From Ignelater luminosus (taxonomy: Eukaryota; Arthropoda; Insecta; Coleoptera; Elateridae), in the NCBI GenBank assembly GCA_011009095.1, contig VTPC01005736.1, positions 208,621-272,620 of the forward strand: 64,000 bases of DNA. The letters run 5' to 3'. Under the pieces are notes generated by a model. That model was given only the letters and a program-made list of their open reading frames with translations, searched no databases and had not been told where the DNA came from. Shown here piece by piece: positions 37,935 through 52,600 of the stretch. Position 1 is the first letter of the stretch. Each line of letters begins with the position of its first letter. A program made the position numbers and the translations under genes.

Positions 37935-40900
37935 GCGTCATATTTTATCACATATTATGTTTGGCAATTTATTTTTCTCGTTCTTTTGTTTTCCCGAGAA
38001 AAATTGCGGATAGCGAAAAGTAAATTATTTCTTCCCTTTTTTATTGCACCGTTTTTTACACTATAATAAAAATAGAAAATACTTCCCTATAGTGTTGTTT
38101 TAGGACATAAAATAGAACTGTTATAAGGAAAATTCGACCATACTAATTTATGTTTTTAATTAAAAGTACGTACTACTGAAGGTAGAAAGGAAACAGTTCC
38201 AAGTTTCATCGATATCGTGCACTATAACCTAAAAATTATGAGTTTAGTGTGGAACAAATTGCAATACATAAATGGGATATAAACCATCTTAGCGTTTATT
38301 ACTTGAAATATAAAGTTTTATTAGCTAAAATTTTATGATTGGTTTTTGTTATCAAGGAGTAGTACGCTCTCGTCAAGCTGCAAGAGTGTGCCAAAGAAAA
38401 ACTATTATTGTTATCGCTTCTCGATGTTTCCCACTTTTATTGCGGCTTGGTTGTATTTCAAGTGGAATTTTCATTGCGGTCAAATACTTTGTCTGAAATA
38501 TTATGAGCTATAAAGTTCACTTAAAGTAGGTTTCAAGTTTTAAAATTTTGCGTTAAAAGCCCCTTTAATAACGAAACAAGAAAAATTTGCAATTTGTAAC
38601 TGACTACGACCGTTGCAGTAACCAACGGGAAAAATATAGAGGATTTCTTCCAACTTATCGAACGTGGTAACACTGATGAAAAAAGGAAATAAATGCTTAT
38701 AATTGTTCTTGTTCACTTCAATTACTTCAATTTCACGGAGAACTTTAATTGATAGTTACCCGCTTCAGTAATTCCCGAAACAAAGCTCGAGCTTACTTTA
38801 TTTCCTTCAATTTTTCACAACTGAAACCTGGATTCGGTTAATCGCCTGTTTTTACTTTTTAAATGATTATTTTAAATCTTTTCAGCCGAAATAGAATTGA
38901 TAAATGGAAATTGTCCACCTTTTCTTTTTCCAATCGTGACGCAAAAACACGCCTACCAGGAAAAATAACATGCATGCATGGCCCTTAAAAGTTACCGACA
39001 TCAGCGTCTTCTATTAATAATTTACATTAAGTTCCCCCTTTTTCGGGTGGAAAAAGCTCTGTGATAAATTGATGTTAATGAATTGCAAAAAATTCTTAAT
39101 AACAACGCGAAACAAAGTGCTCGCACTTATTATAAGGAAAAAATAATAGGCAAGTGGGAAGAATGATTGAAGATAAATTGAAATGTATGGGGTGACTAGG
39201 CAAAAAATTTCCGCGTTAACAGAAATTTTATTTTTCTTTTCTGCTTTTGTTTAGTTTATTTGAATGTGAAAACTTTACATTTTATCGGAGCTTTCAGGTG
39301 TATTTATTTTCCCCTTAATTGCTATTTAAAACATTTTTGACCCTTTTCATATCTACGAAAAATGTTTTAATATTTTGAATAAATTTATTGCCAAGGTATT
39401 CCGATAACGCATTTTTTTTCAAATGTCCGCATTAAATTTTGGTATGTCGACTTTAAAATAGATTAGGGCGGTGTTGCTTTTTTCTCTTTGTAATCAAATA
39501 AAAGCAGTTAAATGCCATAAAGCTAAAATATTCCAACTTTTTAACTAATGCAGAGTTTTGAAATCCTTCTAACGCAAATTACAGTATAATTTCATAAAGT
39601 CGTATATAATTTCGGACTCTTTTGACAGTTAATTTCGTGGTAGTTTTAGTAGTATTTGTAGCGTGTAAATCGTCTCTTTTAGGGGTCGGAATTTGAACCC
39701 GAAAACCGTATATCAAACAGCGCGATGTCGTCGCTCATCCTGGAAATAATGGTTAAACACATGATCAATCTCATCGTTTCCACCCCCAATTTGCCATAGA
39801 CGTACGTCTGAATTATTTAGAAGATGTGTACCGGATCTACCCAGGCAGTTAATTTTCCATTTACCTTTTAGCCCTCTGTTTTAGGTCACAGTTGCGTCGC
39901 CACCACCTTATACGATTTAATAATTCAGCGGCTTACACAAGATAGGCCTTTATCATTGCTGAAATTATGCAACCCTTTGGCCCATTAAGCTTTTAGCCCG
40001 AGTAGTTATGGACTAGTTTGATTGTAAATTTTGATTATCTCTAAAAACGGTTTAATTAAATTAACAACCCGGGAGTCGTCCTTTTACCTTCCGAATTTAT
40101 ATTATTATGGTATACATTTTCGTTAACACCCCCGAGGTGTAAATAATTATTCATAATAACTGATCAAAATGGCCCCTTTGTCTTAATAAAAAGAATCAAC
40201 AATGCCTTACGCACGTCCCTTTGTATAATTCGTGAGCAACTTTGAAACGTTCCTTTTGTCTTTTTGCTTTTTTATCTGGATTTAAATAATAACAAGGAGG
40301 TTTAATCCAGAAATATTACCTAAAAGAAAAAGCTTTTACAACAAATATAATGTCAAAAAATATGTTTACGGTTTTCTTAATAAATGCGAGCATGAAAGCA
40401 AAAATAAATCAATGAAATAATGAAGTTGCAAAAGGCGTCGATTGAATATATACAGGATGCGTTGGAAAAGTTATAATTTATTAGATTAATTTGAAGTTTC
40501 ATTTTTCATTTTGGCAACACTTTAGTACTTACGTATTTTATTTCTTACAAAAGCTTGAGTACTATAGTTTGCAATACTTTGCTGAACAGGGACATACAAA
40601 ATTTTCTGCGCTTTATTCTGTTATAAAAATACTGTAGCCAATCGAAAATTTATTGTTCAAAGTCGTGAGACTCTGCAATTTGCATTTAAATACACGAAAA
40701 CAATTTTTTGTTTCGTGTAGTCGTATTTTGGAGGTTCTTGAAGCTTTGTCATGCTAGTTGCCACCTTGCTGATTATTATCGTATAGAATAACTTTCATTG
40801 CTTGTTTGGACGGTAGATAAATAAGCAGAGACTGAAAAACCAAAACAACACGAGAATAATGCAGCACCATCTAGAAAGATACAGTGTGCCCAAGAAATAT

Positions 40901-43689
40901 GATAAAAACAAAAAGAAAAATGATGTCCTCCATTCTTTATTTTAATGGTTGTTTTGATTCGCCAAAACGAACAGTCACCAATTTCGAGTTCTATATAAAT
41001 AATAAGCTCTATTACTTTTAACTTTAGTTAATCGAAAGTTTACTGTCTTTTAAGGATGTGCTTTTTGGTAAATGTAGTAGTGAGTCCCTTGAATAGCTTT
41101 ATTTCAGAAGAGAACACAACAAGATATTAGTAGTGAGAACCTTTTTTTCTAATTTAATAAGAGATTGCTGTCCCATGCTATCGGAAATTTGTGAATGAAG
41201 TATTGAATCATAGGGCATAAAAAGCAAAAACCCTGACTGTTAGAGAGTTACTAAAATTTGCTACTACATGAGAAGATGAAATACGAATGAAAGAAAAGAA
41301 GTGTTATGGAAAAGCTCTAAAGCGTTTTACAATAGACTTCGAGCGATGCAGAAACAGTTTAAAGCGCCCTTGAAGAAATTTGGAAACACCCTGGGAAATC
41401 TTTTCAGATGATTCTCATCTTTTTTATCACTCACCATATGGTATGGTGTGATACGAGTGTCAATTTCTACAGAGCTCAGGGTTAAGATGTCCATCGTTAA
41501 TTACCCTGGAAAAAATTAACTGTAGCAAACAATAATCTCTTGAATGAGGCCAAGGTAAAAATGGAAGTCTCTTAAGTATTATTAGAATGTAGTATGTCCT
41601 TCAAGTTTTACTACATTGATACACATTTTTGACATGAGTATTCTTCCTAAATGGGCATTTGTTACATCGTACAATAATTATCCAAAAGTCTAGAGGAGAA
41701 AAGGATACCGGAATAATTCTATTCCGAGTATAACCTCTTCTGTATTAGTTGTGACGATTTTTGTACTCCTAGTAGTATTCCTAGAAAGCATTCACTGGGA
41801 TTGCTAAAAGGAATTGTTTTAGGGCCCTTTAACGTTTACAATCTCCAATAATAAACAATTCTATTTAAATTACTTCAAAACATGAAAATATCAAACCAAT
41901 TGAATTGTTCATCCTTCTTATAAGCAATTACCTGAAGCTTCCTTGTCATGACATTTTTACATTTTTTTTTCTTAAATGTTGTTCAATTGCACGCTTAATA
42001 TGTACAGTTAATCCGTTTTGTTTGGGTATACATTTTTCTTTTCTGTATTCAGAAAATATTAAAACTCAAGGTAGAAGCTACAACAAAGAACAATCTTTCC
42101 CCTAATGATAAATAAACTTCGTTAAAATTGAGATGACATCAAAAACGATGTTTTTAATAATGATAATAATAATCACTAATATTTGAGAGAAAAACGTCTT
42201 ATATTTTTCTCAGTTAAAAGGAAACAGCCTAAATGAATTTCCTGCTGTATTTTTCTTATTTCTCATTAAGAATGGAATTTCTGTCGCTAAAAATAATAAT
42301 TTTTATAGCAGTAACAAAACAAAAAGTTAAAGCAAATGAATTGCTCTTCTTACGACAATATTTAAATATTTTTCGGCAATAACATGATTGTTTCTGAAAA
42401 GGGAATAAAAATATAGCTATTAATTACGTATTTGGTTAGACTTCAAAAGCAATATTAAATCAATATTGATTCGCTTTTATGTATATTACGTGAGCGTTGC
42501 TTTAATTTTGGAAAAGTAGATGAAAATAGGTTTGGCTGCCTTTTCACATTTGTTATATATCTATGGTATTGTATTTTACAATTATAACTGAATAAATTCT
42601 AGATCTCTATTAAATTTAATTTTTTAATCATTAGTAAAAAAACCCAGAATATTTTCATGTTAAAAGCATTAATGATTAAAGGTATCTTTGAGTATAATTT
42701 TAGTTATGATGGACTCAAATATTTTGGCGCCAAAAATCAGTGTTCCCGTCATAGGTAATTCCACATTGTTAACACTAATTGTTAATAATTGAGGCGTATC
42801 GGATGTGACGTAGAAAATTACAAGTAAATAAATTGGAGCAAATCAAAATTGATGACAAGTGCGATGACTTAACGACATCTTCAATTATACCACACAAACA
42901 GTAATGTCCAAAAATATCATTGTTATAACTCCAAGGAGCGCATTGGAAAAATTTTGAAGGAAACCAACTTTTGTTTTTGGTAATGCACTTTTCTGTGCGG
43001 GAATAAATTTATAAAAAAAGGAGTGGTAATTTATGTATGTACGAAGGTTGCTGCTTTAAAACAATACTTCCTTTTACTTTCGTTTACTGATTATCGCGTG
43101 AATTGCGGTTTTTCCCTTTTATTTCCTTTCTTCCTTTTTGATATGTTCATTCATGTATGAAAAAACTGTTAAAATAGTCTGTGCTATTTATAGAATCGTG
43201 ATCGAGGTGAATATACCACTTTTGGAAATTCTTTACGTGTAACGGTACAAGATAGTTGCATTTGAAGTTATCTAAGCTGAAATAAGATAAATATAGAATT
43301 CATTTATAGAAAGAAATGAATACTACACTAAAAATACATTTTAATGATATGGTGCACTAACCGGATGGACGTTAAATGAGGAATACATTTTTGGCACCGT
43401 TTTCAACAATTTAGAATTTCAATTTACCTAAACAGCAATGCCAAATATAGAGAAATGAAATTGAAAATTATTCTAACTTTCAAATTGGCTACACGTTATT
43501 AAATACACAAGGCAAACAAATTTCAAAATTGAAGAGGTACCTAATACGCGGTACTCAAAACTTATTTCTACTGTCGTAGATAAAATTAAATGATATTCGC
43601 GTCGTGCAACAGATGTGTAAAAAGCCCCCTTCCTATTTATTTTAAGAATCGTACGATTAATTTTGAACCAATAGAAAGTGAGTATTAGT
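37935..43689. other. Long AT-rich stretch without a supported gene
   Basis: Apart from the tRNA-like segment listed at 39681, nothing is recognised. TACAGGATGCG at 40452 and TACAGTGTGCCC at about 40880 resemble transposon outer ends, but they face the same way and do not define an element. Confidence 0.4.
39681..39745 (-). repeat. tRNA-like segment, possible SINE head
   Basis: Read on the minus strand it has a pol III B-box-like GGTTCAAATTC inside a T-arm (TCGGG/TCCGA), a possible anticodon arm (GCTGT, loop TTGATAT, ACGGT) and a D-arm-like GCGA/TCGC. The acceptor stem does not pair and the variable region is too short. It is therefore not a functional tRNA. A tRNA-derived SINE fragment is the simplest reading, but chance is possible. 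Confidence 0.25.
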
Positions 43690-43734
43690 GGGCTCGACCG
43701 GTCCCCTCTTGCCCCCCAAACGAGTACGTCACTG
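43690..43734 (-). mobile_element. Solo hAT-like terminus
   Basis: Reading inward from 43734 on the minus strand: CAGTGACGTACTCGTTTGGG, then more G-rich sequence and GGTCGAGCCC. A CAGTG-C-GTA start followed by a G-run is typical of many hAT ends, and the 57316 terminus in this window begins similarly. No second end was found within a few kb, so it is a fragment or the partner end is lost. Confidence 0.45.
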
Positions 43735-46700
43735 CAAGGCCTTCACCTTACTTCTACCTGTGTATGGGACACATGCCAGCGGTAATTCATACTATCGGCG
43801 AATGACACTACTTTTAGTAAATAGAATATGGTAAAAAAATAGTTTTTTTTGTGTAAATAGAATTTTTATAAACAATCAGTTATGAATGAAAGTGTGTGTT
43901 TAGGTAACGGTAATATTATAATAATCCTTTATATTTTCCAACTGGCTGGAGTTTGCTAATTGCCAAATTTTATAATTTTTCAATTTTGTTTCTGAAAATT
44001 ATAAAAATTTTGTTAATTTATTTTTATTGTTGACTGTGGGCTTGCGGAAAATACTTTTTATAAGAATCAAAAAATAAATTTAAAATTGATCTCTTTACTA
44101 TAATATTGATCTTAAGAGTAGTTTTGAAAATATTTCCTTCATGCCCACGCAAGAATTACTTAATTTATCAAGACGTAAAACACGACTGTTTACTATTAAG
44201 ATGATTTAATTACAGGAAAAAGAAACTATAGTTAAATAATTCCAAGAATATTCCATTTCTGGAAAATCTCCAAATTAATTTTATTTTTCCTATCACCTGA
44301 TTTAATCTCATAAGTAGAAATTTCTTAAGAATCATTTAGGTACTTTAAATAATAATTGTCAACTAATAGGCCTAATTATCCAATCTTTTGGATAATCCCT
44401 ATATTGAGGGAATGTGCCTTGAGGCTTACCTTTTTCTAGAACATTCCATACGAATAAATCGAACCTGACACACCAGTAAACATTTTGAGGATCACTGGAG
44501 TGGCGGTTTCTTGGCATTCGTTTACGGTATTTTATTAACATTACAACCGGGATTTGTAAGTGAAGTAACGTCGGCGTCTGCTACTGCTGCGACTTCGAAT
44601 CACGTAAAATGGTTAAATGCACAAGGCGGGAGAAGTCTCTCTCCTTCATCGTCCTTGCAAAATATTAAACTCCTAACTGTTCTCGCACGCAAAAAAGTAC
44701 CAAAAAATGCTCAAGGCCTTTTCCATTAGTTACATTTGCATCTCTATCCCTTGCTGACTCTTTTTGGAGGGAACCGGTTCATGCTAGATTTTTACTTTCG
44801 CAACATTCGAATTCGTTTAAACGGAAAATTCCACTAATTGTTGCTTACCTGAAAACTGCATTTTTGTGCATTTAATGGAAATGTGTCAAAGTGGAAATTT
44901 CAAAATATAATTGGAGTTCAAGTGACTTGTCAATTAAAATCAAAGCCGATCACAGACAGGAGCAACATAGGAATTCCATATTCAAACATTTTTACGTATC
45001 CGAAAAGGTTTTTATAAATCGATTTAATAACACCGCGTTATGTTTGAAATGTTTCAAATTGAATTTCTACAGGCATTGTTTTCTAATTATGGTCGTTGTC
45101 GTAATAGACATTTCCCTGTTTGTTATTAATTTTTACTGTTTGTTTATTACAAATACAAAACGATGCCTTCAGGGGCGAACGAAAATATATACTACACCAT
45201 AGACTATATGAAGCTTTTTGTGTGTTATTAGGAAATGAAATAAAAATATCTCTGGTAGGAAATAAATTATTTAATAAGAAACTAAAATAGAGCCTGCAAA
45301 AGCGCTCGTTGCGGAAAAACGAATTCTTAAATTGGAATTCATTATCCTGTTAAGACCTACTTCTATTATTGTATTTTTACTTTTTTGTTTCTTTTTCTTA
45401 TTTTCTTTCTTTAACTAGAAAATATTTTTTGGTATAGATTTCGAACTTGTTTAGTTATTCAATTAGAGGATTTCGCTGATGCTGATTATGATTGCTATTC
45501 GATGTATGAGACGCTAAAAAGTAACCTAGAATTTGTTTTTTATTTGCAAAATGAGTTTTCTGTCTAGTAAACTAATCTATTTGTTGTAAACAATATTTCT
45601 GTATTTTTTTAAGCAATTATATAATAAAATTATCTTGTTTCGGCCAAAATAAAATTTTGATAAACCTTGACGGGAAAAACTTGTAGCGAAATCCAAAAAA
45701 TTCCTAGTTTTATCGAGATAGATTCATATACTAACTAAGTTGTGTGTGGGGTAGATTGAATAGAAAGTCCGTCTACAAATTCTTATTAATTAAGGAATGG
45801 CTGTCTTTTACATCTTGAATATGATTATTGTTATAAGCAATCTACTATTATTTTAGTCAAGATTATCTTCTAGTGTAACCTAAATGTGTACTAAAAATAT
45901 AACGAAATTCTGACGTCTAGACCACATGGAATGTAACGTCAACTAGAAATCTTTGTTTTTCAAAAATACTTATCAGTCTTATCAGAATTATAAGTGCTTG
46001 CTATCTTTTAATTAAGTTATGTAGTAATAGTTGAAGAATTGAGATAAGAAAACAAAATAAACATAAATGAAGGATATAATTCTGAATTCTTCAGATAAGG
46101 ATGAAATTGTTTATTTAGTTGCTTGCAGTTGTGTATTTTTGGAAAACTGCATTTTCATACTATTGCAAAAAAACAAGAAGAGAATGAACTTTATTTCTAG
46201 TTATTTTCACCATACTGCAATAGGTTCCAGACCATAGTAGCATAAAGTGGCAACTTAATGATCGACCAAGAAATGACTGACTACTACTATTATTAAATCG
46301 GTCTCCAGCTACACAGTCATCACATGTTGTTTTTCAGTTGTTCTAGTGATATTATGATTCTGAACCTTTCAAATTTGGAAATCAAGCATCTTCCAATATG
46401 ATAACTCTGTTCTGTCTAAACGTCTAAACGATTTTCAGCTTCTTGTGAACTCGACCTAAGATTTTTTTTGTAGTGTCAGAAAATATGTCGCGGTTTAATA
46501 AAAGTATCAGATATCGTTTGGGAAAGCTTTGTTCAGCCCAAAAGTACTATTCTGCCAACCATGGAATGGGCAATATTTGATTGAATGTATGTTAGGTTAT
46601 ATCAAAAATGGGTATCGTTTCACTTCTCGTATATGATATGGAATTTTTAATTCTAACTTTTGACACATATAACAATTGGATTGATTCCAGACTTGTTATT

Positions 46701-48318
46701 TTCGTTTGTGGTGTTTGCTAATAAAAGTTATGAACGGGCTAGAAATTCTTAACTGTTTAAATATCAAAACTAAAAGCATAAGATAGAGGTGGTGAAGGTC
46801 AGAACTGTTTCAATACATTACTTCTTATTCTTTAAAAATACACCATAAACAATACTCAAATCGATATCAAAATCCCATTTCTATATAAACTGAATTTTGA
46901 TAAAAGCAGAAATGGAATATGTCGTTTTTATAACACGTACTGAACACACAAGAAATTCTTCGTTTCGGATTCGAAAAACTCCATCGGCTTGGAAACAATT
47001 TCCATTTCGTATTACACAGACACAAAACATATAGCTATAGTACAATATATATCTACCAAAATATTTGTACTAAATCACAATAAGGGCGTGAAGTAGAAAA
47101 CAACAGAAACCAAATATTGTCTGACTGATACTACAGATATAGCTCTCGAGGCGAATAATTTTACAAGGAGAGTTTTGAAAAGGAGAATTTTTATATGATA
47201 AACGACATGACACGTATGGCGAAAATAGCATGCATTTTCACACAACATGTGCATAAAATACGACTAGAAATTGTATGGATATGTGTGTGTGTTGTATATG
47301 CATATATAAGTAAAATAAAATGTGAATAACACACGCTAAATTTACATAATAAACGGATACCATTTTTAAGGATCATTTTTCCGGATTTTATTCGCTTTTC
47401 TTTTTGCTACTGCGACTTCAGGAAATAAAAACCCAGTTATCACTGGTTTAACACTTATTAAAAATCATAAAACGCCATAATTACCATTCTGGTAATAATC
47501 GACTTAAAAATAAACGATAATTAAAGAAAGTTCGTAAAACTTTATGTGTTGTAGGTAAAGGTCACGCGAACGTATTTATTTCTATGTTCTGAAAATTTTA
47601 ACCTGAAACTAAAAGTGATGTTTGGAGTAAATATATATTCAACCGTAACTTTTAGGTATTTTTTTTTTAACAAAATAGCAGCATGAATCTGCCTGAGAGG
47701 GCTCGACATACGCGCGTAAAGCGTCACATGTTTATTTCAGACGCCGACAGCTGAAACTGAAAATAAGCTTTCAGAAGGTTTGACGTTGACGTTACGGAAT
47801 TTAAATAAACATGTTTATATTTCGAGCTTTCCTTACCTTATTTGCGTAATTTTCATCACAACTTTAACACTTAACCGCAACTATTATTTTCTTAACCGTA
47901 TTTACAGACCTATAATTACAATAATTTAGCGCAACGTCGATTAACAAGCGCTAAGTTGTTTGTTTACAACGGAATCAACAATGTCAATCAGAATCTGTAA
48001 TAAAAAGCTCCCGCTTTTCTAAATTAAAAGACCTTGCCACCGGCTAAATCTCGATTGCAAATTAATTGCTATTATTGGCTGGATGGATGGATGCCTGGTT
48101 AATTTTAAGTCGTAGAAGCAAAAGTATTTTGTTAATTGTAACACAACACGAACAACTCAATCGATAGCGAGATTTTATTACTATCAGCCTGATTTTGAAT
48201 ACCAAAAAATTAATTGGAACGTGTTTTAATTATCTTCGTTTCAAGGTTAACAGCCTAATAACTTTTTCCAATTTCCATTTTTTTAAAACTAATAAGGTCA
48301 GTGGAACGAACTCCCTTG

Positions 48319-48396
48319 TCAATCACTAAATGTACAAATCAAGGGTTGTCCGTGTAACATAACAACTCCTACTACTAGTAATTTGAAAAACGCCAT
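48319..48396 (-). CDS. Candidate signal-peptide start, 25 codons
   Basis: A minus-strand ATG gives MAFFKLLVVGVVMLHGQPLI then CTFSD and a stop. The Lys followed by a Leu/Val core and a small-residue boundary make a convincing secretion signal. It could be the missing first exon of the DUF1397-like gene: GT dinucleotides near its end (TTT|GTACAT or TTTA|GTGATT) are in the phase 1 that the 12578 exon needs. The implied intron would be about 36 kb and both donors are weak, so this is only a possibility. Confidence 0.2.
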   Translation of the reverse strand: MAFFKLLVVGVVMLHGQPLICTFSD

Positions 48397-49648
48397 AATA
48401 ATAATAATTAGAGTCAGAATGAATACAGGAAGAATAATCTTGACCTCAACTTCTATAACACGACACACGCATTTCACGCAATTTCCCGCCTTTTCATTCC
48501 TGCTATCAATATTCGAATCAAACCCACCGCGACTATTACCACCACACATACCTGTCAATATCATTTTATCGATTTGCTAAATATACAAAACACTTCAATC
48601 CTCTTTGTCTTTACATTTTTCGAGGTCATAAAATACGCACATAAAAGGGAATCTTGATCGCGAACTTTGAAGCCACCTCGTTTAATCCTCACAAGACTGG
48701 AAAAGTTAATTTCAATATTTCTTTTTTAATCAAAAATACCGAATGATAAATCGAGCAAATTAATCCATATACGAAGTTATAATTTCCATGCATTTAAATT
48801 TTCAATTAGGCCTTCGAAATTATATTTAAAATTCTTATTTCTTCACACCTATATATACTATATCGATTTGGGTTTGGGATATTCACGATATAAAATTTCA
48901 AATCACGTCTACTTGAAAATATGTAAAGTAACGAAATGAAGGAGAACGAAATTATTTTTAGCAATTGAAAAAAATTGGTTCAACTGGCCCCATTATCTGT
49001 CTTAATCAAATTTTCCCCCTTTTATTTTTTCTCTTCCTTAAATTACAGATGACTTGAAATGATTTTTAAAATTAATGAATGACAAAAACATTTTCCTTTT
49101 GTGCATAAAGTAACAACCTTTTGCAATTTTTAGTTACACGACGGGGTCAATTTATGCACATGCGATGTTTTATGCATGGGTAAAGCACGCATTGCAATAG
49201 AAACTGAAACTCTGAACGGTGTTGAGGAAATAACCTTTTTGTCAGAATCGTTTTAGAATTATTTGGGTACATAAAAGAAAAATAAGAGTTTGTGATATTG
49301 ATGTTGTTTGAGTTTGAGATAAAACAGCTTCATTAAATACCATTCTATTGTTTTAATTGTTCTTCCATTCCATCTCGAAAAGGCTAAAATCATAAAAAGA
49401 TCCTTTATTTGTCTAGTTTTCAGGAATAAATCAAATAGAAAAATGATATATTTGATTGCCAAAAACTTATCATATTCAGGAAACAAACCAGACAATCAAG
49501 GAGAACTCTACGAATAAATTTGGGCTAGGCTACAAAAAGAGAATCAGAGAGAAACTTAAGTAAAGCATAAAAAGTCTAAAAGGGCAATAACAAGGAAGAA
49601 TAGAAAAAAAGTAACGGTGGTAAATAAAATATTGAAACCAAGAACGAA

Positions 49649-49680
49649 AACCAAGAGAAATGAGTAAATTTCTCTTGGTT
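49649..49680. repeat. Perfect 13-bp hairpin
   Basis: AACCAAGAGAAAT pairs without mismatch with ATTTCTCTTGGTT across the 6-base loop GAGTAA. It is in a featureless region. It could form a stem in RNA or cruciform DNA; no downstream T-run or other functional context is visible. Confidence 0.6.
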
Positions 49681-52600
49681 AACTTATTGAAGAACTTATT
49701 CACCTGGATCGAAACCAAGACTTATTTCTATATGTGGTATATCATCAAATCCTTCTATGACGTTTGAAATCACCTAGGCGCCTAACAGTGATTTTGCAGA
49801 AAAGTCAGATTTCTTGGTTTTGGTGGCGACGTTTCCATTGTCAAAAATTTGAAAATACAAGAACATCTAATGGGACACCAGCGCAGCCTCTAATATCTAC
49901 CGGCTTTTGTCACTAACTGGGAAAATGATTTCTGAACAGAAATACCTACAAATCAATATTGTGTGCGCTAAAAGGAAGCGTGACTATCTACTTAATTATA
50001 AAAAATGAATTATTAAGGCATTCGTTAAAGTAATCAAAAGGCAATAGACAATAAAATATTTAAGGCAAGAGCAAAAATAGATCTTAACTTAACTAGACAA
50101 AAAAAAGAAAGGAATTCAATTATTAATGATTAAGAGAATACGGAGAATAGTTAAAATGTCGTGATAAAGATCAATTACACTTAGAAAAATAAAATATTGA
50201 CGGAAAGTAAATTTAAGAAGCAGAACTCAGTTTTTTAATAGATTGTAGTAGGAGGCGAATAGAGCCTACCAAAAAGCATTACGCTTTAGCAAGCCAAGAA
50301 GAATTAAGAAACGAAAATGGACTCATCACATTTATGCATCAATGAAAGACTTTTTATCTCTTTTTGTTTTACTTCGTGGCAGCTCTAGGCGTATCACTAT
50401 TGTACCAAACAGCCTATCATTGTGCTATCCCATGTTTCTTCTTTTTTGATCTTCTTGGATAATGGATAGATATGAAATCGAGCAAAATAAAATACTTCTT
50501 CCAAACTGTAATCTCGATGCGATCGAATTAAGAATCAAATAATACAACCGGGTAATAGAATTTGCTATGGCATTTTGTTCAGAGCCAATAAATAAAGATC
50601 CTGGAAATCTCATAGAGATTCCTCAGAAATTCTTACTTCAGACATTTTTCTAATAATTAGGACCATCCTCGCCCTTGCAACTAAATAAAAGACATTCAGA
50701 ATTTTATTTACCTGAAAACCCACATCGTGTTCTACAATAAAACGTAATTAATAATCTTCATTAAATTAGACGCAGAATTTTTTTTATCAAAAAAAAAAAT
50801 AAAAGAAAATTATTATTTACAGAATTCCATATTATATTACGAATCTTCTAGAAGCCTCTTAAAAATAATATTATTGTTTTTCCTCTGGAAATTGCACAAC
50901 AGTGGAGTAATATTTAATAAAATAATAATAAAAAAGCGAAAGGCAAACCCACGCTTAAAGTCTTTTTCTCTAACATCAAAACCTCCGAAACTATCACAAA
51001 GATGATTTTTTACGTACAAAATAGATGAAATATCAAAAAATATATCCTAGGACGGTCTTCTTTCTAAAGTCCTATCATTAATAAAAGTTTTTGGGACACC
51101 TCAGCGTTTCTAAAACAATGGTGTGTAATATGGTGGAGGTAGTATACGTACTGTCTGGCTCGAGTTTAGATTTGTTTACGTAAAATGTCACATGAACGTT
51201 GGTCGTGTTTGAATAAAAGAGACATTGAATGATGTATGTGGTTGTCATTGTAATTTTAAACACTATATAACGCCGTCAGGCGCTTTTCCATAAATAAATT
51301 TGATAACAACCTCTAGAGGGAGTTGGGAAATCTTGTAAAAATTGAATCGACTAATAACGGATTTGATTCTGTAATTGGAGATAACAGTTGATTATTCAAT
51401 GAATTAAAAAAGGTCAGTCTCAATTTTGCAAACAAATTATCTTAAAAACAAGGGACGCTTTTGTCCTAAAACAACTTAATGCTTCGTACGTTTAGCATAA
51501 AAATACAATGGGATTTTTCAATTTGCCCAACTTCATTAGGATTTAACAGAAGGCTTTATTTCCAGGGCTTTTTCAACCCTGCCCTGAGCTTTTGTTACTT
51601 TCAAGTGGTAGATTTTAATTATAGAGGAAAGAGCAACCTTTTGAAACTGATTTACTCTTTGTAGCTCTATATAAGACTTGGCTAACATAAAAATCTAATT
51701 TAATTGCAAAACATTTTGGTTTTTATGCCGTCTTAATAGAATAGTGAAGGAAATGTGAAATGTAAATGGATTTTTTATTGTTGTAGGAAATTGATATTTG
51801 TTGTAAAGATAGATAGCATAATTTATTTCTGTCATTATGAGTTAATGTTTTTTGATTCAATAAACAAATTGTAATTAATGTAGCTCTAGTTTGAATACAT
51901 AAAGAATTTATGAAAGCACCTGAATAAATTTCTGTTATTAAATGTTTTTAGATCACCTGATATTGCGTTTTTTAGTGTTGTCCTTGATGGCATCAGACAA
52001 TACAATAATGTTTTACTTTTGATATTATCTTCAACGTAAATAGATGGTTATTTTGATTACGCCTCACTTTCATTAATCGCATTTATTAGTTTATTATAAA
52101 ATGATATCGTACTGGAAGAATTATCGATCCTCTTATAAATAATTCCTTAATTACATTTGCCTTACTTAATTAATTTAATTAATAAATTCTTTTTTCTATG
52201 AAATTACAAAACTAATAAATTGGTTGAGAATTTTATTGAGCCGAGTTTATTTAAAAAAATATATAATTTAATTTGAAAACTTCTTCTTTTACTTTTCAAA
52301 TGGAACCGTAATAAAATTAGAATAGAACCGGAAAGCGTACGATTTAAATTTTATTAAGTACTTTCTACGGAGGGTCAAATGAGAAAATGAGCGATGATAG
52401 TAGTAGGACATAAAACGATTTTTAGTTCCCCTCGGCACAATACCACCATTCAACTTTAATACATCTTTTTTGCATTTTAAGGTCAACTATTTGCAATTAC
52501 AATGAACAATTATTCAAAACAATTTACATTGAATAAATTCTCCCACTTCCTCTTTACATCCACCAATAAATAAACACACACTAGCAATAATATTTAAACT

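Noticed and set aside
39681..39745. A functional tRNA gene
   Set aside because: Arms can be drawn, but the acceptor stem does not pair and the variable region is too short; kept only as a possible SINE fragment.
40452..40895. A MITE bounded by TACAGGATGCG and TACAGTGTGCCC
   Set aside because: The two strings are in the same orientation and their inner sequences do not mirror each other.
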